47,615 nt of DNA from Azospirillum halopraeferens DSM 3675. Lineage in GTDB: Bacteria > Pseudomonadota > Alphaproteobacteria > Azospirillales > Azospirillaceae. Both the position numbers and the translations under genes were made by a program. The stretch lies in assembly GCF_000429625.1 (NCBI RefSeq), contig NZ_AUCF01000039.1, forward strand, positions 1 to 47,615, read 5' to 3'. Under the pieces are notes generated by a model. It was not told where the DNA came from, made no database searches, and saw nothing but the letters and a program-made list of their open reading frames with translations. This document shows, in pieces, positions 31,652-40,091 of this stretch (the first letter of the stretch is position 1; each line of letters opens with the position of its first letter).

Positions 31652-31963
31652 ATGGGCAAGCCGATGAAGATCCGCGCCGCCTCGAAGGACGGCGTGACGG
31701 AAATCAAGGTCCTGATGAACCACGAGATGGAAACCGGCCAGCGCAAGGACGCCAGCGGCGCCACCATTCCCGCCTGGTTCATCAACCAGGTCACCGCCAA
31801 GCTGGGCGACCGCACCGTGCTGCAGGCGCAGTGGGGGCCGTCGATCTCCAAGAACCCGTTCCTGGCCTTCAGGATCAAGGGCGGCAAGGCCGGCGACACG
31901 GTCACGGTCACCTGGGTCGACAACACCGGCGACACCCGCACCGACGAGGCGACGGTGACCTGA
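31652..31963 (+). CDS. soxZ: Sulfur carrier subunit SoxZ
   Basis: A 103-residue protein without leader peptide, as expected for SoxZ. 'MKIRAASKDGVTEIKVLMNH' opens it (partial) and 'PAWFINQVTAKLGDRTVLQAQW' with 'SISKNPFLAFRI' are the family core. An immunoglobulin-like beta sandwich is known for the family. An AAAGGAG box lies upstream. It pairs with SoxY in the periplasm. Confidence 0.96.
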   Translation: MGKPMKIRAASKDGVTEIKVLMNHEMETGQRKDASGATIPAWFINQVTAKLGDRTVLQAQWGPSISKNPFLAFRIKGGKAGDTVTVTWVDNTGDTRTDEATVT

Positions 31964-32034
31964 CCGGGGCGCCCGGCCGGCCCCGCCGGCCCGACCGCCG
32001 GTTCAACCAGAACAACGACGCTCCGGGAGGAGTC

Positions 32035-32844
32035 ATGCACCAGGCAAGCACAGGGATCGCGGCGTTCCTCGCCGCGGTCGCCGCGGTCACCGTCGCGCAC
32101 GCCCAGATGGACAACCCGCAGGCGGGCATCGAGGCGTACCGCGAGGCGTTGCAGGACGGCAATCCCGCCGAACTGCACGAGATGGCGGGCGAGGAGTTGT
32201 GGACGACGCCGGCCGGTCCGAAGAACGCATCGCTGGAGCAATGCGATCTGGGCCTCGGGCCGGGCGTGGTGAAGGGCGCCTACGCCCGGCTGCCGCGGTA
32301 TTTCGCCGACACCGACCGCGTCCAGGACCTGGAATCGCGCCTGCTCACCTGCATGGAAACGCTGCAGGGCAAGGACCCCAAGGTCTACATCGACGCCTCC
32401 TTCACCGCCCCGCCCAAGGAGGAGATGAACGCGCTGGTCGCCTACCTGTCCGGCCAGTCCCGGGACGTGGCGGTGACCGTGACGCCCGAACACCCCAAGG
32501 AACGGGCGATGTACGAGCTGGGCAAGCGGCTGTTCTTCTTCCAGGGCGGGCCGTACGACTTCTCCTGCGCCACCTGTCACGGGCAGGAGGGGACGCGCAT
32601 CCGCATGCAGGACCTGCCCTACATCCCCGGCCACGAGGGTGCTGCGGCGGGCTGGACGAGCTGGCCGGCCTACCGCGTCAGCAACGGCCAGATGTGGTCC
32701 ATGCAGTGGCGTCTCAACGACTGCTTCCGCCAGCAACGCTTCCCGGAGCCGATCTACGCCTCCGACGCGACCATCGCGCTGTCCACGTACATCGCGGCCA
32801 ATTCCAACGGGGCGGTCATGAAGACCCCCGGCATCAAGCGCTGA
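32035..32844 (+). CDS. soxA: Cytochrome SoxA, L-cysteine S-thiosulfotransferase subunit
   Basis: A 269-residue periplasmic cytochrome; the ATG at 32035 follows GGGAGGAG. Signal peptide to about residue 23. Only one haem site, 'CATCHG' near residue 181, is present; the position of the N-terminal haem of diheme SoxA is taken by lone Cys residues ('EQCDLGLG', 'LLTCMETL') that could form a disulfide. The active-site Cys is in 'RLNDCFRQQR' near residue 226. With SoxX it attaches thiosulfate to the SoxY arm. So this is the monohaem SoxA type. Confidence 0.94.
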   Translation: MHQASTGIAAFLAAVAAVTVAHAQMDNPQAGIEAYREALQDGNPAELHEMAGEELWTTPAGPKNASLEQCDLGLGPGVVKGAYARLPRYFADTDRVQDLESRLLTCMETLQGKDPKVYIDASFTAPPKEEMNALVAYLSGQSRDVAVTVTPEHPKERAMYELGKRLFFFQGGPYDFSCATCHGQEGTRIRMQDLPYIPGHEGAAAGWTSWPAYRVSNGQMWSMQWRLNDCFRQQRFPEPIYASDATIALSTYIAANSNGAVMKTPGIKR

Positions 32845-32855
32845 AGGAGGCGGGC

Positions 32856-33491
32856 ATGAAACACCGTGCGTTGCTCGTTGCCGTCGCCCTCCTGCTGCCG
32901 GGCGGCGCGGCCATGGCCCAGTCGGGTCCCTGGGGTCCCGGCGCCGACGACGCCGCCTTCGCGCAGATGCTGAAGACCAGCTTCAAGGGCCGCGGCGTCG
33001 CCACGCTGGACCGTCTGAACCAGGACGAGACCCAGGTCTTCTGCTCCGATCCGGAGACGGTCTACGCTCCGGAGTCGGCGGCCCGGCGCGAGGAGATCGA
33101 GAAGGTCAACCTGGCGTCCGTCAAGTGGCCCGCCGACGGCGTCTGGCTGGGCGACTGGAAGGAGGGCGAGAAGATCGCCCAGAGCGGGCGCGGCAACACC
33201 TGGACCGACAAGCCGGAGCAGGTCAACGGCGGCAACTGCTACAACTGCCATCAGATCTCCGCCGAGGAGATCTCCCACGGCACCATCGGCCCCAGCCTGC
33301 ACAATTACGGCAAGCTGCGCGGCACGGACGACGCGGTGATGAAGGCGACCTGGGCCAAGATCTACAATTCCAAGTCCAACAACGCCTGTTCCAACATGCC
33401 GCGCGCCGGCCACATGGGCATCCTCAGCGAGGAGCAGATGAAGCACCTCATGGCCCTGCTGCTCGACCCCCGCTCGCCCGTCAACCAGTGA
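32856..33491 (+). CDS. soxX: Cytochrome SoxX, partner of SoxA
   Basis: A 211-residue periplasmic cytochrome with signal peptide to residue 22. Haem site 'CYNCHQ' near residue 126, the following 'GTIGPSLHNYGKLRG', and the Met ligand region 'CSNMPRAGHMGILS' near residue 180 are all as in SoxX. The roughly 100-residue stretch before the haem is longer than in the shortest SoxX proteins and matches the group with an extended N-terminus. It lies 11 bp after soxA with an AAGGAGGCGGGC box. Confidence 0.94.
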   Translation: MKHRALLVAVALLLPGGAAMAQSGPWGPGADDAAFAQMLKTSFKGRGVATLDRLNQDETQVFCSDPETVYAPESAARREEIEKVNLASVKWPADGVWLGDWKEGEKIAQSGRGNTWTDKPEQVNGGNCYNCHQISAEEISHGTIGPSLHNYGKLRGTDDAVMKATWAKIYNSKSNNACSNMPRAGHMGILSEEQMKHLMALLLDPRSPVNQ

Positions 33492-33519
33492 TCGCCGGCC
33501 GGCACGCGAGGCCCGTTCC

Positions 33520-35241
33520 ATGAACCGTCGCGAGTTCCTTCACGTCCTCACCGCCGCCGCCGCCGCCGGCATGGTCCTGCCCTCCGGGCCGGCCCGTGCC
33601 GAGGCGGCGGCCGCCGCCTTCTACGACGCACCCGCCTTCGGCAATGTGTCGCTGCTGCACATCACCGACTGCCACGCCCAGCTCAAACCCATCCATTTCC
33701 GCGAGCCGAGCGTCAACCTCGGCATCGGGGACATGGCGGGTCGGGCGCCGCATCTGGTCGCCGGGAAGTTCCTGGAGCATTTCGGCGTCAAGCCCGGCAC
33801 GCCGGAAGCCCACGCCTTCACCAGCGTCGAGTTCGAACGCTGGGCGCCGGTGTACGGCCGGGTCGGCGGCTTCGCCCACCTGGCGACGCTGGTGAAGCGG
33901 GTGCGGGCCACCCGCCCCGGTGCCCTGCTGCTGGACGGCGGCGACACCTGGCAGGGGTCGGGCACGGCGCTGTGGACGCAGGGGCAGGACATGGTGGACG
34001 CCGCCAAGCTGCTGGGCGTCGACATCATGACCCTGCACTGGGAATGCACCTACGGCCAGGACCGCGTGCAGGAGGTGGCGGAGAAGGACTTCGCCGGCCA
34101 CATCGAGATTGTCGCGCAGAACATCAAGACCGCCGATTTCGGCGACGACGTGTTCAAACCCTTCACCCTGCGCCGGGTGAACGGGGTGCCGGTGGCGGTG
34201 ATCGGGCAGGCGTTCCCCTACACGCCCATCGCCAACCCCCGCTACATGGTGGCCGACTGGACCTTCGGCATCCGCGAGGAGGAGATGCAGGCGACCGTCG
34301 ACGCCGCCCGCGCCGCCGGGGCGGCGGTGGTGGTGGTGCTGTCGCACAACGGCATGGACGTCGACCTGAAGATGGCGTCGCGGGTGTCGGGCATCGACGC
34401 CATTTTCGGCGGCCACACCCACGACGGCATGCCCGCCCCGTCGATCGTCACCAACCCCGGCGGCCGCACGCTGGTCACCAACGCCGGCTCCAACGCCAAG
34501 TTCCTGGGCGTCCTCGACCTGGAGGTGACGGACGGGCGGGTGCGCGATTTCCGCTACCGGCTGATGCCGGTCTTCGCCAACCTGCTGCCCGCCGACCCGG
34601 AGATGGACGCGCTCATCACCCGTGTGCGCGCACCCTACGAGGACAAGCTGGGGGAGGTGCTGGCGGTCAGCGAAGGGCTGCTCTACCGCCGCGGCAACTT
34701 CAACGGCAGCTTCGACCAGCTCATCCTGGACGCGCTGATGGCCGAGAAGGACGCGGAGATCGCCTTCTCCCCCGGCTTCCGCTGGGGCACCACGATCCTG
34801 CCGGGCCAACCCATCACCATGGAGAACCTGCTGGACCAGACCGCCATCACCTACCCCTATGTGACGCTGACCGCCATGACCGGCGAGCAGATCAAGGCGG
34901 TGCTGGAGGACGTCTGCGACAACCTGTTCAACCCCGATCCCTATTACCAGCAGGGCGGCGACATGGTGCGCGTCGGCGGCCTCGCCTACTCCTGCGATCC
35001 CACCGCCCCGGCGGGGCGGCGCATCGGCGACCTGACCCTGGGCGACCGGCCGCTGGAGGCCGCGAAGACCTACAAGGTGGCCGGATGGGCCCCGGTGTCG
35101 GAGGAGGCGCGCGACGCCGGCGGCGAACCCGTGTGGGAGGTGGTGGCGCGGAACCTGCGCGCCCGCACGTCGCTCGCCGCACCGGCCCTCAACCTGCCGG
35201 CCCTCAAGGGCGTCGACGGCAATCCCGGCCTGGACGCCTGA
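33520..35241 (+). CDS. soxB: Thiosulfohydrolase SoxB
   Basis: A 573-residue exported enzyme with a twin-arginine leader ('NRREFLHVLTAAAAAGM'). The calcineurin-like metal site is seen as 'LLHITDCHAQLKP' near residue 45, 'LLLDGGDTWQGSG' near residue 135, 'SHNGMD' near residue 278 and 'GGHTHDGMPA' near residue 300, and the 5'-nucleotidase-type C-terminal domain follows with 'GNFNGSFDQLILDAL'. It hydrolyses the terminal sulfonate from SoxY-bound intermediates, releasing sulfate; the family uses a dimanganese centre. Position is last in the order C-D-Y-Z-A-X-B. Confidence 0.96.
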   Translation: MNRREFLHVLTAAAAAGMVLPSGPARAEAAAAAFYDAPAFGNVSLLHITDCHAQLKPIHFREPSVNLGIGDMAGRAPHLVAGKFLEHFGVKPGTPEAHAFTSVEFERWAPVYGRVGGFAHLATLVKRVRATRPGALLLDGGDTWQGSGTALWTQGQDMVDAAKLLGVDIMTLHWECTYGQDRVQEVAEKDFAGHIEIVAQNIKTADFGDDVFKPFTLRRVNGVPVAVIGQAFPYTPIANPRYMVADWTFGIREEEMQATVDAARAAGAAVVVVLSHNGMDVDLKMASRVSGIDAIFGGHTHDGMPAPSIVTNPGGRTLVTNAGSNAKFLGVLDLEVTDGRVRDFRYRLMPVFANLLPADPEMDALITRVRAPYEDKLGEVLAVSEGLLYRRGNFNGSFDQLILDALMAEKDAEIAFSPGFRWGTTILPGQPITMENLLDQTAITYPYVTLTAMTGEQIKAVLEDVCDNLFNPDPYYQQGGDMVRVGGLAYSCDPTAPAGRRIGDLTLGDRPLEAAKTYKVAGWAPVSEEARDAGGEPVWEVVARNLRARTSLAAPALNLPALKGVDGNPGLDA

Positions 35242-35286
35242 CCCACGGCCGGACATCCGGCACCGCCCCCCACGAAGGAGCCCGTC

Positions 35287-35721
35287 ATGAGCGTTTCCCG
35301 CCGCATCGCCCGCCTGCTGCTGCCGCTCCTCCTCCTGGCGGGGACGCCGGCGGTGGCGGCGGCGCAGGACAAGGTGGTCTATCACATCGACGACGCCGCC
35401 CTGCAGGGCACCAAGGCGCTGCGCAACATCCGCAACCACCTGGACGTCGCCCCCGACACCGAGATCCGCGTGGTCACCCACGCCGACGGCATCGACCTGC
35501 TGCTCGACGGCGCGAAGGACGAGAAGAACGCCATCGTCTACGCCCCCCTGATCGCCGACCTCAACGCCCGCGGCGTCCATTTCGAGGTGTGCGAGATCAC
35601 CATCGAGCGGCGCAACCTCGACAAGGACGCTTTCATCATGGAGGCGGAGTTCACCCGCTCCGGCGTGCTGCGCATCACCCGGCTCCAGTCGGGCGACGGC
35701 TACGCATACATCAAACCCTGA
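35287..35721 (+). CDS. Periplasmic DsrE-like protein downstream of soxB
   Basis: A 144-residue secreted protein with a signal peptide to residue 26 (AAAQ). The mature part 'KVVYHIDDAALQGTKALRNI' then 'NAIVYAPLIADLNARGVHFEVCEITIERRNL' (each a partial quote) fits the DsrE/F-like fold seen in proteins encoded near sox genes; the single Cys near residue 111 is at the position of the sulfur-binding Cys in this fold. It probably handles sulfur during thiosulfate oxidation. An AAGGAG box lies before the ATG. Confidence 0.8.
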   Translation: MSVSRRIARLLLPLLLLAGTPAVAAAQDKVVYHIDDAALQGTKALRNIRNHLDVAPDTEIRVVTHADGIDLLLDGAKDEKNAIVYAPLIADLNARGVHFEVCEITIERRNLDKDAFIMEAEFTRSGVLRITRLQSGDGYAYIKP

Positions 35722-35758
35722 CGCAGATCCCTGATACAACGGGGAAGGGGACACGCCC

Positions 35759-36847
35759 GTGACGTTCGACGGCCTCATGGAACTCCTCGGCGAGGAGCAT
35801 TTCGAAGCCCTCGGCGGGCTGCTGATCGGCGCCCTGTTCGGGGCGCTGGCGCAGCGCTCGCGATTCTGCCTGCGCGCCTCGACGCTGGAGGTCGCCCACG
35901 GCCGCCCCGGGGACCGGCTGGCGGTGTGGCTGCTGGCCTTCGCCACCGCGCTCATCGCGACGCAGACGCTGATCCTGCTGGGCCTGTTCGACACCGGCAG
36001 CGTGCGCCAGCTCAACAACCCCGGCAGCCTGTCGGGGGCCATCCTCGGCGGGCTGATGTTCGGCTGCGGCATGACGCTGACGCGCGCCTGCGCCAGCCGC
36101 ATGCTGGTGCTGTCGGCCACGGGGAACCTGCGGGCCCTGCTGTCGGGGCTGGTGTTCGCGGTGGTGGCGCAGGCGGCCACCGGCGGCCTGCTGGCGCCCC
36201 TGCGCACCGCCCTCAACGCCCTGTGGACGGTGGACGCCGCCGGGCGCGACCTGCTGGCGCTGAGCGGCATCGGCCACGGCGGGGCGCTGCTGTTCGCCCT
36301 GGCGTGGCTGGCGGCGGGCGTCGTGCTTGCCCGGCGCACCGGGCTGCCGGTGGGCAAGGGGCTGGGCGGCGCCGGCGTCGGCCTTGCCGTGGCCGCGGCC
36401 TGGTGGTTCACCTGGCGCACCGCCGCCTCGGCGTTCGATCCGGTCACCGTCCACTCCCTCAGCTTCACCGCGCCCTCGGCCGATTTCCTGATGCTGGTGC
36501 TGTCGCCGCCGGGAACCCGCTGGACCTTCGACACCGGCCTGATCCCCGGCGTCGTCCTCGGCGCCTTCATCGCCGGGGCGCTGGGCCGCGAGCTGACGCT
36601 GGAGGGCTTCAACGACGGCTCGTCCATGCGCCGCTACATCGTCGGCGGCTGCCTGATGGGCTTCGGCAGCGTGATGGCCGGCGGCTGCGCCGTCGGGGCC
36701 GGGGTGTCCGGCGCCTCGATCTTCGTGCTCACCGCGTGGCTGGTGCTGTGGTCCATGTGGATCGGCGCGGTGCTGACCGACATCCTGGTCGACCGCCCGA
36801 CCGCCGGCCCGGCCGGCCCGGCCGGCCGGCCGGTGGCAGCCCATTGA
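35759..36847 (+). CDS. YeeE/YedE (SoxT-like) sulfur-compound transporter
   Basis: A 362-residue membrane protein starting at a GTG (35759) with a GGGAAGGGG box. About nine hydrophobic segments; the two inverted halves carry 'GALFGALAQRSRFCLRAS' near residue 24, 'GLMFGCGMTLTRACASR' near residue 98 and 'GGCLMGFGSVMAGGCAVGAG' near residue 298. The Gly-Cys-Gly pattern with conserved Cys is that of YeeE-type thiosulfate importers. Next to sox genes it probably brings thiosulfate or a sulfur product across the inner membrane. A Pro/Gly/Ala-rich tail closes it. Confidence 0.88.
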   Translation: MTFDGLMELLGEEHFEALGGLLIGALFGALAQRSRFCLRASTLEVAHGRPGDRLAVWLLAFATALIATQTLILLGLFDTGSVRQLNNPGSLSGAILGGLMFGCGMTLTRACASRMLVLSATGNLRALLSGLVFAVVAQAATGGLLAPLRTALNALWTVDAAGRDLLALSGIGHGGALLFALAWLAAGVVLARRTGLPVGKGLGGAGVGLAVAAAWWFTWRTAASAFDPVTVHSLSFTAPSADFLMLVLSPPGTRWTFDTGLIPGVVLGAFIAGALGRELTLEGFNDGSSMRRYIVGGCLMGFGSVMAGGCAVGAGVSGASIFVLTAWLVLWSMWIGAVLTDILVDRPTAGPAGPAGRPVAAH

Positions 36848-36886
36848 TACCGGGTTCGGTACGTCTTGACATCCAAACCCGGTATC
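36846..36886. terminator. Inverted repeat after the YeeE-like gene
   Basis: Perfect 11-bp arms GATACCGGGTT (36846-36856) and AACCCGGTATC (36876-36886) with a 19-base loop, starting at the last base of the stop codon. No T tract follows, so it is not a standard intrinsic terminator. The arms resemble the CATACC end of the modular palindromes. Confidence 0.5.
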
Positions 36887-36904
36887 GGCCGCGACGGCGG
36901 CCGC

Positions 36905-36967
36905 GGCCCGATAGGGCCGAAGCCTGCGTGGCGTCTGAACGCAGCGGTCAGGATTTTCCTGACCGCG
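36905..36967. repeat. 63-bp hairpin repeat, copy 2
   Basis: The second copy of the repeat at 19788-19850 (56 of 63 identical, same orientation). Its 3' part is a perfect hairpin: GCGGTCAGGA, loop TTT, TCCTGACCGC (36944-36966). It lies just before the RBS of the following hydrolase gene, so it ends in that gene's leader. Confidence 0.8.
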
Positions 36968-36990
36968 TATGAACCCTTTCAGGAGGTCCC

Positions 36991-38019
36991 ATGATCGTTC
37001 CCACCCGGCGCCGCGTCCTCGCCGGTGCGGCAACCGCCACGGTCGCCGCGGTGACGGCCGCCGGCCTGTCCGACCGGCGGGCGATCGGCGCGTTCGCCGC
37101 CGAGGTCGGAGCCTTCGTCACGGGGCCGCCGGTCCCCGACCGGCCGATCGTCCGGGTCAGCCCGCACGTCTGGATCGTTCCGGCGCCGGACGGCTTCCCG
37201 ACGCCGGAAAATCAGGGGATGATGGCCAACATCACCTTCGTGGTCGGCCCCGACGGCGTGATGGTGGTGGATTCCGGCGCCTCGCTGCAGATCGGCGAGA
37301 TGGCGATCCGCATGCTGCGCACGGTCACCGACACGCCGGTAGTGGGCATCGTCAACACCCACTATCACGGCGACCACTGGCTGGGAAACCACGCCTTCAC
37401 CAACGCCTTCGGCATGGACCTGCCGCGCTACGCCCACCCGCACACGCGGGCCGCCGTGGCCGGCATCGAAGGCGATTTCTGGCGCTCCGCCATGGTCCGC
37501 TGGACCAACGGGGCGACCGCCGGCACCGAGATCGTCCCCCCCGACCGCGACGTCGGCCACGGCGACGTCCTGTCGGCGGGCGGCCTGGAGCTGCGCATCC
37601 ACCATTACGGCACGGCGCACACGCCCGGCGACGTCGCGGTGGAGGTGGCGGAGGACGGCGTCATGTGCGTCGGCGACATCCTGATGGAGCGCCGCATCGC
37701 CAACATGGACGACGGGTCCTACGTCGGCACCTTCCGGACCATGGACGGGCTGCTGGCCAACAGCCGGACGCGCCTCTGGCTGCCCGGCCACGGCACCCCC
37801 GGCCCCGACGTGCTGGACTGGCAGCGCTCGCTGTTCGAGGGCATCTACGAGACCTGCGTCGCCACCGTGGAGGCCGGCGGCGACGTCGAGGAGGCCAGGG
37901 CCGCCGTGCTGCGCGACCCCCGCGTCGCCGCCTGCGCCGCCGACACCAGGGGATGGGACGCCAACATCGGCAAATACATCAGCCTCGCCTACCTGGAGGC
38001 GGAACAGGAGAACTTCTGA
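36991..38019 (+). CDS. SoxH-like metallo-beta-lactamase-fold hydrolase
   Basis: A 342-residue exported protein with a twin-arginine-like leader ('PTRRRVLAGAATATVA'). Zinc ligands: 'NTHYHGDHWLGN' near residue 126, 'HHYGTAHTPGDVA' near residue 208, 'WLPGHGTPG' near residue 268. The mature start 'VRVSPHVWIVPAPDGFPTPENQG' (partial) is like SoxH and relay hydrolases. It lies downstream of the sox genes and converges with the flavin oxidase. A second protein of the same class is encoded at 13525-14469 in the quinoprotein island; which substrate each acts on is unknown. Confidence 0.85.
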   Translation: MIVPTRRRVLAGAATATVAAVTAAGLSDRRAIGAFAAEVGAFVTGPPVPDRPIVRVSPHVWIVPAPDGFPTPENQGMMANITFVVGPDGVMVVDSGASLQIGEMAIRMLRTVTDTPVVGIVNTHYHGDHWLGNHAFTNAFGMDLPRYAHPHTRAAVAGIEGDFWRSAMVRWTNGATAGTEIVPPDRDVGHGDVLSAGGLELRIHHYGTAHTPGDVAVEVAEDGVMCVGDILMERRIANMDDGSYVGTFRTMDGLLANSRTRLWLPGHGTPGPDVLDWQRSLFEGIYETCVATVEAGGDVEEARAAVLRDPRVAACAADTRGWDANIGKYISLAYLEAEQENF

Positions 38020-38052
38020 TCCCGACGGCATCGTTCCGATGCCGTCGGGATC
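38018..38052. terminator. Bidirectional hairpin between convergent genes (module c)
   Basis: Perfect 15-bp arms GATCCCGACGGCATC and GATGCCGTCGGGATC with loop GTTCC. The hairpin begins inside the stop codon of the SoxH-like gene and ends at the stop of the flavin oxidase gene on the other strand, filling the whole gap. It is a copy of module c of the modular palindromes. Probably a shared transcript end. Confidence 0.8.
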
Positions 38053-39559
38053 ACAGCGGCTTGATGCCCTGGCGGTAGGTGAACAGATCGGATTTGTCGT
38101 AGGCGGTCTTCACCTGCCGCAGCCTGGAGTAGTTGTTGCCGTAATAGGCGGTGGACCAGTCCTTCAGCGAGGGGTCGGGGAAGTTCTGGAAGGCGCCCTT
38201 CGCCCTGGTGGCTTCGTTGACGGTGGCGTAGAACTGCTCCTGCCAGGCGAGGTTCTCGTCGACCAGCGCCTTCGGGTCCTTGCGGTCCCACCAGTTCACC
38301 TCCGAGGAGAACAGCCAGTCGTAGCCGCGGTGGACATAAGCGGTGGCGTCCGCCGGCATGACGTTCACCTTGCCGCCCACCTGGAAGAACTTGAAGGAAT
38401 TGCCCATGCTGGTGCCCGGCATGAGGCGGGCGAGGCGGACCATGGCGGCGACGGCGTCGGGCGTGATGTCCGCCGCCTTCATGTAGGACGATTTCTCCTG
38501 ATAGAAGTACGGATAGGTGAACTCGCTGAGGAGATCCTGCGCCGGCCAGTAGGGCATGTCCTTGTTGATCGTCGCCGTGGACGCCGTCTCCAGCACCGGG
38601 CCGAGGATCGCCTCCACCGTGGTGTCGCATGTGTGGAGCTGGCCCAGGATGGACACCGTGAGCGCCGGGTTGCCGCTGCCGCGCGGCGGCCGGGTGACGC
38701 TGATCTTGCTGCCGAATTCCGGCGGCGCCTCCGCCAGGCGCGTCAGCAGGGTGTGCAGCACCGCTTCCACGTCCGCCGTCCAGGTGACGTCGAAGAACGA
38801 GACCGTGTCCACCGGGACGGTTTGCAGGGTGAAGGACGTGTTGATGCCGAAGTTCCCGCCGGCACCGCCGCGGCACGCCCAGAACAGGTCGCTGTCGGCA
38901 CCGCCGTCCCGCACGTCGCTGCGCAGCTCGCCGTCGGCCGTGACGACGCCGGTGGCGTGCAGCAGGTCCGACGCCATGCCCAGCCAGCGCATGTTGAAGC
39001 CGATGCCGCCGCCCAGCAGGAAGCCCGCCGCGCCCACGGTGTCGCACCGCCCGTGGGTGATGGTGCGGTTCAGCCGCTCCAGGGCCTTGTAGACCATGCT
39101 GTTGAGGACGCCGCCGCCGATCCGCACCAGACCGTCGCCGCCCGGCAGCAGGGAGATGCTGCTCATCGGCGTCATGTCGATCAGCAGGCCGGGGGTGGTG
39201 GAGAAGCCGGCGTAGTTGTGTCCGCCGCTGCGCACGGCGAACGCCGCGCCGTGCTTCTTCACCCAGGCGATGCAGGCCTGCACGTCGGCCTCCCCGGCGC
39301 AGCGCGCGATGGCCGTGGGCAGCGTGCCGAAGCGCAGGTTGTTCGGCCGGGCGTAGTCGCCGAAGAACGGATCGTCGGGAAGCACCACCCCGCCCCGCAC
39401 CGCACCGGCCAGGTCCTTCAGCGCCGAAGCCTCGATCGGGCGGCTGACGGCCTCCGCGGCGGCGGAGAACGGCATGGCGCCGGCAACGGCCGACGCGGCG
39501 GCGAAGCGGCCGGCGCCGACCAGGAACGTGCGGCGGCTCGGCTGAATGGAACTGAGCAT
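38051..39559 (-). CDS. Exported FAD-linked oxidoreductase of the berberine-bridge-enzyme type
   Basis: A 502-residue flavoprotein with a twin-arginine leader ('PSRRTFLVGAGRFAAAS'). The FAD domain shows 'AVRSGGHNYAGFS' with His114, and 'THGRCDTVGAAGFLLGGGIGF' (partial) with Cys172; in this family those two residues attach FAD covalently at two points. The C-terminal berberine-bridge motif 'YYGNNYSRLRQVKTAYD' lies near residue 475. Relatives oxidise sugars, alcohols or alkaloids with oxygen or another acceptor. The natural substrate here cannot be told. No partner gene adjoins it. Confidence 0.9.
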   Translation of the reverse strand: MLSSIQPSRRTFLVGAGRFAAASAVAGAMPFSAAAEAVSRPIEASALKDLAGAVRGGVVLPDDPFFGDYARPNNLRFGTLPTAIARCAGEADVQACIAWVKKHGAAFAVRSGGHNYAGFSTTPGLLIDMTPMSSISLLPGGDGLVRIGGGVLNSMVYKALERLNRTITHGRCDTVGAAGFLLGGGIGFNMRWLGMASDLLHATGVVTADGELRSDVRDGGADSDLFWACRGGAGGNFGINTSFTLQTVPVDTVSFFDVTWTADVEAVLHTLLTRLAEAPPEFGSKISVTRPPRGSGNPALTVSILGQLHTCDTTVEAILGPVLETASTATINKDMPYWPAQDLLSEFTYPYFYQEKSSYMKAADITPDAVAAMVRLARLMPGTSMGNSFKFFQVGGKVNVMPADATAYVHRGYDWLFSSEVNWWDRKDPKALVDENLAWQEQFYATVNEATRAKGAFQNFPDPSLKDWSTAYYGNNYSRLRQVKTAYDKSDLFTYRQGIKPL

Positions 39560-39698
39560 GGCTTCCCCCCTTCGGTTTAATCCGAACGCCTATACAGACG
39601 CAATCGAGGAGGAGGAAGCCACTTCCCGCAATGGTCGATAAGATCGGCCGCCGGCACCCGTCAGCGCCCGATCCTCGTCGATCCGGGGGCAAGCGGAA

Positions 39699-39953
39699 TC
39701 ATCGCAGGCCCAGCGCCGTGCGCAGAAGTTCGTTGGCACGGGTTTGCCAGCCGGGCCCATCCGCCTTCAGCCGCTCGATCACCTCGGCATCAAGCCGCAG
39801 ACTGGTGGCGACCTTCGGCCGATCGTTCACCGGCGGGCGGCCGCGCCGCACCTGCGTCGCGGCGAGTTTCGCCTGCCATTCCGGCTCCGACAGATCGGGC
39901 GCGTCGTCAGGATCCATCCAGGCGCGGTCCGTAGAGTGCTTGTTCGCGGTCAT
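39699..39953 (-). CDS. brnA: BrnA-family antitoxin, apparently orphan
   Basis: An 84-residue antitoxin. The centre 'RGRPPVNDRPKVATSLRLDAEVIERLKADGPGWQTRANELLR' (cited in part) is the ribbon-helix-helix region of BrnA proteins, and the N-terminus has the acidic toxin-binding part 'MDPDDAPDLSEPEW'. It overlaps the end of the brnT remnant by 47 bp as in complete brnTA pairs. Because the toxin gene has lost its start, the antitoxin may be unused or may have another partner. Confidence 0.88.
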   Translation of the reverse strand: MTANKHSTDRAWMDPDDAPDLSEPEWQAKLAATQVRRGRPPVNDRPKVATSLRLDAEVIERLKADGPGWQTRANELLRTALGLR

Positions 39954-40089
39954 TGGCTTTCCTCATGCTGATGATGCGCCGTGCGTCGCCGCGCGGGGTC
40001 CAAACGAGCACGACCATGCGGCTTCGCAACCGTCCGATCGTGATGCAGCGCGTCTCGCCATAGTCTTCCCGATCGTCCTCGACGGCACC
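39907..40089 (-). pseudogene. brnT: 5'-truncated brnT toxin gene
   Basis: The frame ending at 39907 reads 'VEDDREDYGETRCITIGRL', 'MVVLVWTPRGDARRIISMRK' and 'ANDREQALYG', the C-terminal two-thirds of a BrnT RNase toxin. No ATG, GTG or TTG precedes the homologous part in frame, and the segment abuts the stop codon of the sigma-54 activator gene (40092). The N-terminal 30 or so residues, including the WD.....N..KHG region of the family, are missing. Thus the toxin is very probably dead. Confidence 0.8.
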
Positions 40090-40091
40090 CG

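Noticed and set aside
33481..36627. A 1048-codon open frame on the minus strand opposite soxB and its neighbours
   Set aside because: It is antisense to well-supported sox genes, rich in Arg, His and Gly, and shows no motif; such frames are common opposite GC-rich genes.
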